A program made the translations under genes and the position numbers. A DNA stretch of 23,679 nt, from positions 5,929 to 29,607 of the forward strand of contig VHZZ01000023.1 of NCBI GenBank assembly GCA_009801015.1. Direction: 5' to 3'. Source of the DNA: Silene noctiflora. Lineage: Eukaryota; Streptophyta; Magnoliopsida; Caryophyllales; Caryophyllaceae. The notes beneath the pieces were generated by a model, which was given only the letters and a program-made list of their open reading frames with translations, made no database searches and had not been told where the DNA came from. Below, piece after piece: positions 19,593-23,679 of the stretch. Positions within the stretch are counted from its first letter, which is position 1; each line of letters opens with the position of its first letter.

Positions 19593-20022
19593 GCACTCTT
19601 TGGTAAAAAGACAGGTTAATATTAGTAAAAACAGGTTGTAAAATCAGATTATAAGTAACAGATTTTAGTAACGGGTTTAACTAAAATATACAATAGCAGA
19701 GTTTGTTAACGGTATTTGGTAATCAACGGTTCACGTTAAAAGGTTTGTTTATTTTTCTTGTAAAATGACTAATATGTATATGAATCGTTCTTGATAATAT
19801 ATGTTTCTAAGGGTAAAAAATATCAATTAAAATATTTTCAAATCTACTAATTAAATATGTTTGGGGACACAACATTGTGTAAAGTAGTAAATTGCACCCC
19901 CAATCTATTATTTAAATATGCTATCCACAAAAAATATTCCAAACATGGTACTAACAAGTCCAACATGCTTTTACCAAANACTCCATTAAAAATATATCAA
20001 TCTGTCTTTTACCAAACACCCC
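19593..20022. mobile_element. MITE-like element with TTTGGTAAAA-type ends
   Basis: The left end reads GCACTCTTTGGTAAAAAGAC then AGGTTAAT. The right end, reverse-complemented, reads GGGTGTTTGGTAAAAGACAG then ATTGAT. The termini match well over about 25 bp. The right end is followed and partly overlapped by a 38-bp direct repeat (TTTTACCAAANACTCCATTA and TTTTACCAAACACCCCATTA), so the right edge is uncertain. It contains one N at 19979. No transposase was seen. Confidence 0.5.
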
Positions 20023-20624
20023 ATTAAAAAGAAATCAATCATATATTACCATAACGTACATAATCTGTTTTAATAGTTTTTCATCATTACTAAACGACCA
20101 AACTAAGTACTCCTTAAATACGAGAAAATCCAATACCAGGCCTTGATAAAAATGACTTGAGAAATTCAATTTAGAATTGTTGAATGTTTTACTTCGATGG
20201 TCATAATTTAATACATTATTGTGAATCCTAAATTGATTTATTTAGGGGTTTTCTACATCGTAACCCGGTGTTTTCCCAAATTCCAACATATACTCTTCAT
20301 TTTTAAGAAACATCTGATACGCCAAGATTAGTACCTAAAATACCCTAAGTATCCCAATTCAAGTTTTTTAATGGTCACATATTGTCACAAGAATTGTAGA
20401 TGAGAAAATAAGGATTATATTGATGACTTTACGAATTTTGGATGAGTAATCAACCAAAAACGCTCAAATATATTATTATAAAATAGTAAAATTTTAGCAT
20501 TTAGGGTATATGTCAAAAATATTATTGAGTTTAGGAAATTTTGTGTGATTTTAAAAAAAATCGAGAGTATATTGTAGAATCTAAAAAAATATAGGAGTAC
20601 ATGCTAGAAAAATCCTTTATTTAA
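20023..20624. other. AT-rich spacer, no gene seen
   Basis: Low-complexity intergenic DNA without coding potential, RNA gene or clear repeat structure. Confidence 0.45.
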
Positions 20625-20933
20625 GGGTCCTTTGGTTGATAGGGTAAGTGCAAATTCAGATGAAGTAGAAAATCATGGAAAATAAATTTTCTTTCCTAAT
20701 TCATGGAAAATTCTAAAAAGTGTTGATAATCTATGTGGAAAGTCATTTGATAGGAAGTTCAAGTTACCAAATGGGGTGTTGGTGAATAACTACCCACATT
20801 TTTATGGAAAATTAATTCTCTAAGAAATTCCACCTTTTCATTCTTGAAAAATAGAGGCAACCAAATAACTATTATTTTTGTAATTTATGGGAATTTTTAC
20901 TTCCCATAATTTTATAAGGGCAACCAAACAACG
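20625..20933. mobile_element. MITE-like element, GGGTCCTTTGGTTG ends, 309 bp
   Basis: The left end reads GGGTCCTTTGGTTGATAGGG. The right end reads CCTTATAAAATTATGGGAAG in reverse complement, preceded by CGTTGTTTGGTTG. The ends pair as GGTCCTTTGGTTG with CGTTGTTTGGTTG. Several further inverted words inside (CATGGAAAATT, TTTTATGGAAAATTA) suggest subterminal repeats. Ends of this type occur in plant hAT- and Tourist-like MITEs. The target duplication is unclear. Confidence 0.5.
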
Positions 20934-21192
20934 TCGTAATATTATTATACATGTAGTTAGTGGATAACTTTTATAGGTAAATTAAAATCTTGCAGATTGA
21001 AAATAAAATGGACAGTTTTCGAAGACAAGAGGATTCTACTTGATCTAACCTACTTCGAATCACAATAAAATTTTCCATTTTTCCTCTCAAAAAGAACTTT
21101 AAGGTGTCGTTTTATTAGCCCTTTAAAAAAAGCTTAAATTGTAAATTCTCATAAATTGAAAAAATGGAGAGTATTGATGGAGGGGTTTGCCC
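20934..21192. other. AT-rich spacer, no gene seen
   Basis: Nothing recognised beyond low-complexity AT sequence. Confidence 0.4.
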
Positions 21193-21402
21193 AATCATTT
21201 TTTACTATTAACTTGACTCATTTAGTCATTTACACCCACNCATCCAAAAGGTCACCACTTAGATGATTAACCCAATGATTTTTTTTTTTTTTTTCGAATC
21301 ATTTTTTACTATTAACTTGACTCATTTAGTCATTTACACCCACTCATCCAAAAGGTCACCACTTAGATGATTAACCCAATGATTTTTTTTTTTTTTTTTT
21401 CG
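21193..21402. repeat. 104-bp tandem duplication, each copy ending in a poly(T) run
   Basis: AATCATTTTTTACTATTAAC starts at 21193 and again at 21297. Both copies run through GTCATTTACACCCAC, CATCCAAAAGGTCACCACTT and GATTAACCCAATGA to a T-run of 16 or more followed by CG. The only visible differences are one N at 21240 and the T-run length. The identity points to a recent duplication or an assembly error. Confidence 0.9.
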
Positions 21403-21646
21403 TTGTCCGACTTTCCTACCAATCAATTGTGGACACCTATTGTGTCACAAAGGACGTCAATTTGAGCAAAGAGGTCATCAATTGACCTCTTCTTACCTTG
21501 CGGCTCCTTGGGACATCCTAATTTTTTGCTTAATTATGGATTAATTAAGAGAACCCAAGAAAGTCATCCATCCAAACTTTATAATTAAAATGATCCAACA
21601 AGGTTATATAACCTCCCAATTGACCTTGGTTAGGAGTTAATAATTA
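21403..21646. other. Spacer, no gene seen
   Basis: A short inverted pair, AAAGAGGTCATCAATTGACC followed by TCTT, lies near 21468-21492. Otherwise nothing was recognised. Confidence 0.4.
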
Positions 21647-21854
21647 CTCCCTCCGTCCCGGTCATTTGTTGTCCTTTTTCATTTTGGGGTGTCTCAATGA
21701 TTTGTTGTCCTTTCTATTTTAGTATTGCATTTGATGAGTAATTTGATCTTTCACATTTAATTTAGTCCATTTGTCATCTTATAATTGGCTCTCTCCTCTT
21801 TCCTTGGTCTTTGTGCCAAAACCAAAGGACAACAAATGACCGGGACAGAGGGAG
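21647..21854. mobile_element. Stowaway MITE, 208 bp, well preserved
   Basis: The left end is TA then CTCCCTCCGTCCCGGTCATT then TGTTGTCCTTT. The right end is AAAGGACAACAAATGACCGG then GACAGAGGGAG, followed by TA. The terminal inverted repeats run about 31 bp with one mismatch. The CTCCCTCCGTCCC terminus and the TA duplication are the Stowaway (Tc1/mariner-related) signature. A second TGATTTGTTGTCCTTTCTAT lies just inside the left end. Confidence 0.95.
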
Positions 21855-22216
21855 TATAATACTTGAAGTTGCCAAGTAAAATTTTAAAGATGAAGAAAGG
21901 AAATGAAAATACTCCGAGTGATTTACCATTATACTTGGGGTGAATATATCTCTTTTATTTTAATATCAGTTTATTGTTATAAAAAAAAAAAAAAAAAAAA
22001 AATCTTCAGGAAAGGTAGAAAATGTGAGCTAAACCCAACATGATTAGAGAATTGTAAAGCTTGGCTAACCATAATGTAGATACACAACACAGTAGTACAG
22101 TACACATACACGTCTTGAATCGGAATACAATTATACAAAGGAAGGTAGGCAAGTGTGTTTTGAGTATGTAGAATCATGGATAGATAGATAAGCAGGGAGA
22201 TGAAGAGAGAGCGCAG
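21855..22216. other. 3' flank of the CYSTM gene
   Basis: A 22-base poly(A) run on the plus strand near 21981-22002 and T-rich minus-strand sequence lie here. The CYSTM 3' UTR must lie in the right-hand part. Nothing else was recognised. Confidence 0.45.
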
Positions 22217-22751
22217 TCACCAGCGAGAGCGAGGGCAGCACTCTTCCATGACATAACAGCAGCATAGAGCTGCACAACTGCACATGAAAACAGGTACATA
22301 TGGTAGCAGTTAATTATGTATTCATGATTACAAAAGAATAGAGAAGAAAGGAGATATATACTATACCATGCCCTGAGAAAGGACGAACATGGTGGGTTGT
22401 CATCATAAGAGTAATAGGGTAGGGTTGGGCTTGGGCCGGTGTGGTGGAAGTGGGTTGGAGGAAAGTATTCTTCACTCAAGTAGCCCTGATATCCCCGTTC
22501 GAATCCTGGCCGAGGCGGTGGAGGCGGCGCCTGGAACATTCCTCCACCAGCTTTAATTTAAGAGGCAACAACATCACATGCAACACATACATACATACAT
22601 ACATGATCATCAAAATCAACAACAAAATGAAAACGTAACAAAGATTTGATTTTATTAAGATGGAGTATTCAAATTTCAAATACGTACGTGGACCTGGTTG
22701 TTGAACAGGATAGGATTGATGGGCGACGTGCGAAACTTGGGAGTAACTCAT
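22217..22751 (-). CDS. CYSTM family small cysteine-rich tail-anchored protein (3 exons, 102 aa)
   Basis: CYSTM proteins are short proteins with a disordered Pro/Gly/Tyr/Gln-rich front and a C-terminal cysteine-rich helix that inserts into membranes. Many are stress- or pathogen-responsive, which is known for the family and not shown here. Exons: 22751-22688, 22550-22367, 22277-22217. They total 309 nt with matched phases. The N-terminus MSYSQVSHVAHQSYPVQQPG and GGGMFQAPPPPPRPG fit the disordered part, followed by a Tyr/Pro/His-rich stretch. The module is SSFLRACCAALCCCY then VMEECCPRSRW, residues 77-102, close to the family pattern FL.GC.AALCCCC...CF. It has seven Cys from 83 to 97 and a basic tail. 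Exon 3 is not a long open frame; it is identified by the cysteine pattern and the TG/T split codon. Intron 1 holds a CATA microsatellite near 22585-22603. Confidence 0.88.
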
Positions 22752-22833
22752 CTTACAGAAGAGATGCTAATAAACTCAGGGAGGGACTCACTCCACCAGC
22801 TCTAGCTGCTTTCTTTTAATTAAGGATACATAA

Positions 22834-22841
22834 TTTATAAA
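22834..22841 (-). promoter_or_regulatory. Candidate TATA element of the CYSTM gene
   Basis: The minus strand reads TTTATAAATT about 85 bp upstream of the CYSTM start codon. Position and motif are suitable, but the whole area is AT-rich, so chance is a real possibility. Confidence 0.3.
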
Positions 22842-23679
22842 ATAAATAAATATTCAACTTTAATTTAAATAGTGCACACGATCTTGCTGTCCAATTTGTG
22901 TGCGTCTAACTCAGCTTCAACCATGGACACGCGTCTTCTATGCGCCTTCATCCTATTTCTTCTACAAGTCTACAAGACTACAACCAACCAAGGCACTCTC
23001 TACTTTCACATTTCTCTCTTTTTGTTTCGTCTTTTTCAATGGATTAGTATCCCATAACTATGGTATTAGTATCTACATACGGAGTATATTATACCGATAA
23101 GTCTTGCTACGACCGATCAATCACAAGTTAAAGACAAATTAAATTATTATTCTTACATACTATATTATACCCTTTGTGTATGATTGTAACACTCTTATTA
23201 TCAACCGTATCTCAACATGACCTTTTCGTTTAATACACGCTTTCATGACAAGGGTACTTTGTGAGGTTGTCACAATTTTATTAGATACATACTTATTTTA
23301 TTACGTAACTGAGAGAGATTTTTATTTCAAATTGTAATTCATTGCCCAATAAATTTATTGAGAATAAATTTACCGTGTATCATATAACTGAGAGAGATTT
23401 TCCAGTAAAAATGAATTGAAATTGATAGTTATGATTTGTTATTCACTTATTTATTCATACAAAAAATTAGGAATAAAATCCATAGTTTTATTTTTGGAAT
23501 CTCCTTACTAATAAAGCTAAGTCATTTAAAGATTTCTGATTGGTTCCCTGATTTAAGTGATTTTTTTTTCCTAAAATTGGTCCCACCACAAACTTGCCTT
23601 AGATTATTTAACATCATTTTATTCAATTGTTATTTCTGAATTTGACGTCTAATTATCGTACTAACTAACCTATTTCCTA
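22842..23679. other. Upstream spacer to the window end, no gene seen
   Basis: AT-rich DNA with one TACGGAGT at 23078. AACTGAGAGAGATTTT occurs twice (about 23307 and 23387). CTCCTTACTAATAAAGCTAA near 23501 resembles edges of old plant repeats, but no partner is present before the window ends. The short plus-strand open frames show no recognisable protein. Confidence 0.4.

Noticed and set aside
22493..22510. GTTCGAATCCTGGC, like a tRNA T-arm
   Set aside because: It lies inside CYSTM exon 2 coding RPGFERG, and no acceptor stem or anticodon arm fits around it.
23495..23679. Possible Helitron 5' end (CTCCTTACTAATAAAGC)
   Set aside because: Only a loose resemblance; the window ends before any confirming 3' end could appear.
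1..23679. CRISPR arrays, operons, phage or bacterial mobile systems
   Set aside because: No direct-repeat/spacer pattern and no prokaryotic genes; every gene is spliced and plant-like.

Overview
The window is nuclear DNA of a flowering plant: AT-rich, intron-split genes with GT..AG junctions, several Stowaway-type MITEs ending in CTCCCTCCGTCCC, and two N bases typical of a draft assembly. The 8-mer ACTCCGTA (or its complement) occurs nine times. From memory this word is very common in Amaranthaceae/Chenopodiaceae genomes such as spinach, beet and quinoa, so that family is my best guess, as an inference only. There are no bacterial or plastid genes.

Five protein-coding genes could be assembled exon by exon, all on the minus strand, each with a frame-consistent set of introns. 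(1) 637-4089: plastid transaldolase, 7 exons, 447 aa. (2) 7320-9460: DUF2301 membrane protein with a likely plastid transit peptide, 5 exons, 314 aa. (3) 11875-14979: LAX PANICLE 2-like protein with a RAWUL domain, 3 exons, 265 aa, with a 2.1 kb intron. (4) 17486-18633: JAZ/TIFY jasmonate repressor related to JAZ10, 5 exons, 143 aa. (5) 22217-22751: CYSTM cysteine-rich tail protein, 3 exons, 102 aa.

The only convincing transcription unit on the plus strand is non-coding. It is a small snoRNA cluster at about 16500-17257: a telo-box/Site II/TATA promoter, then a box C/D snoRNA (16983-17066) whose guide matches the conserved 18S rRNA segment TTAAAAAGCTCG, then a two-hairpin H/ACA snoRNA (17116-17257). 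It converges on the 3' end of the JAZ gene with about 230 bp between them.

The space between genes is mostly repeats: a 157-bp tandem satellite at the left edge, Stowaway-like MITEs (about 5468, 11060, 21647), a 341-bp hairpin element 16 bp downstream of the DUF2301 stop codon, a larger inverted-repeat element at 9669-10412, a piece of a Cassandra-type LTR carrying 5S rRNA sequence (6170-6330), two MITEs with TTTGGT-type ends (19593, 20625), and a 104-bp tandem duplication (21193-21402). A GC-rich insertion lies in transaldolase intron 4.

The genes do not form a pathway: sugar-phosphate metabolism, a plastid membrane protein, a meristem/branching regulator, a hormone repressor, a stress-related small protein and rRNA-modification guides simply neighbour each other. 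The points most worth a second look are the snoRNA pair, the JAZ gene (altered degron, a 52-bp duplication across its first splice donor, a Jas intron with an early stop) and the hairpin element in the DUF2301 3' flank.
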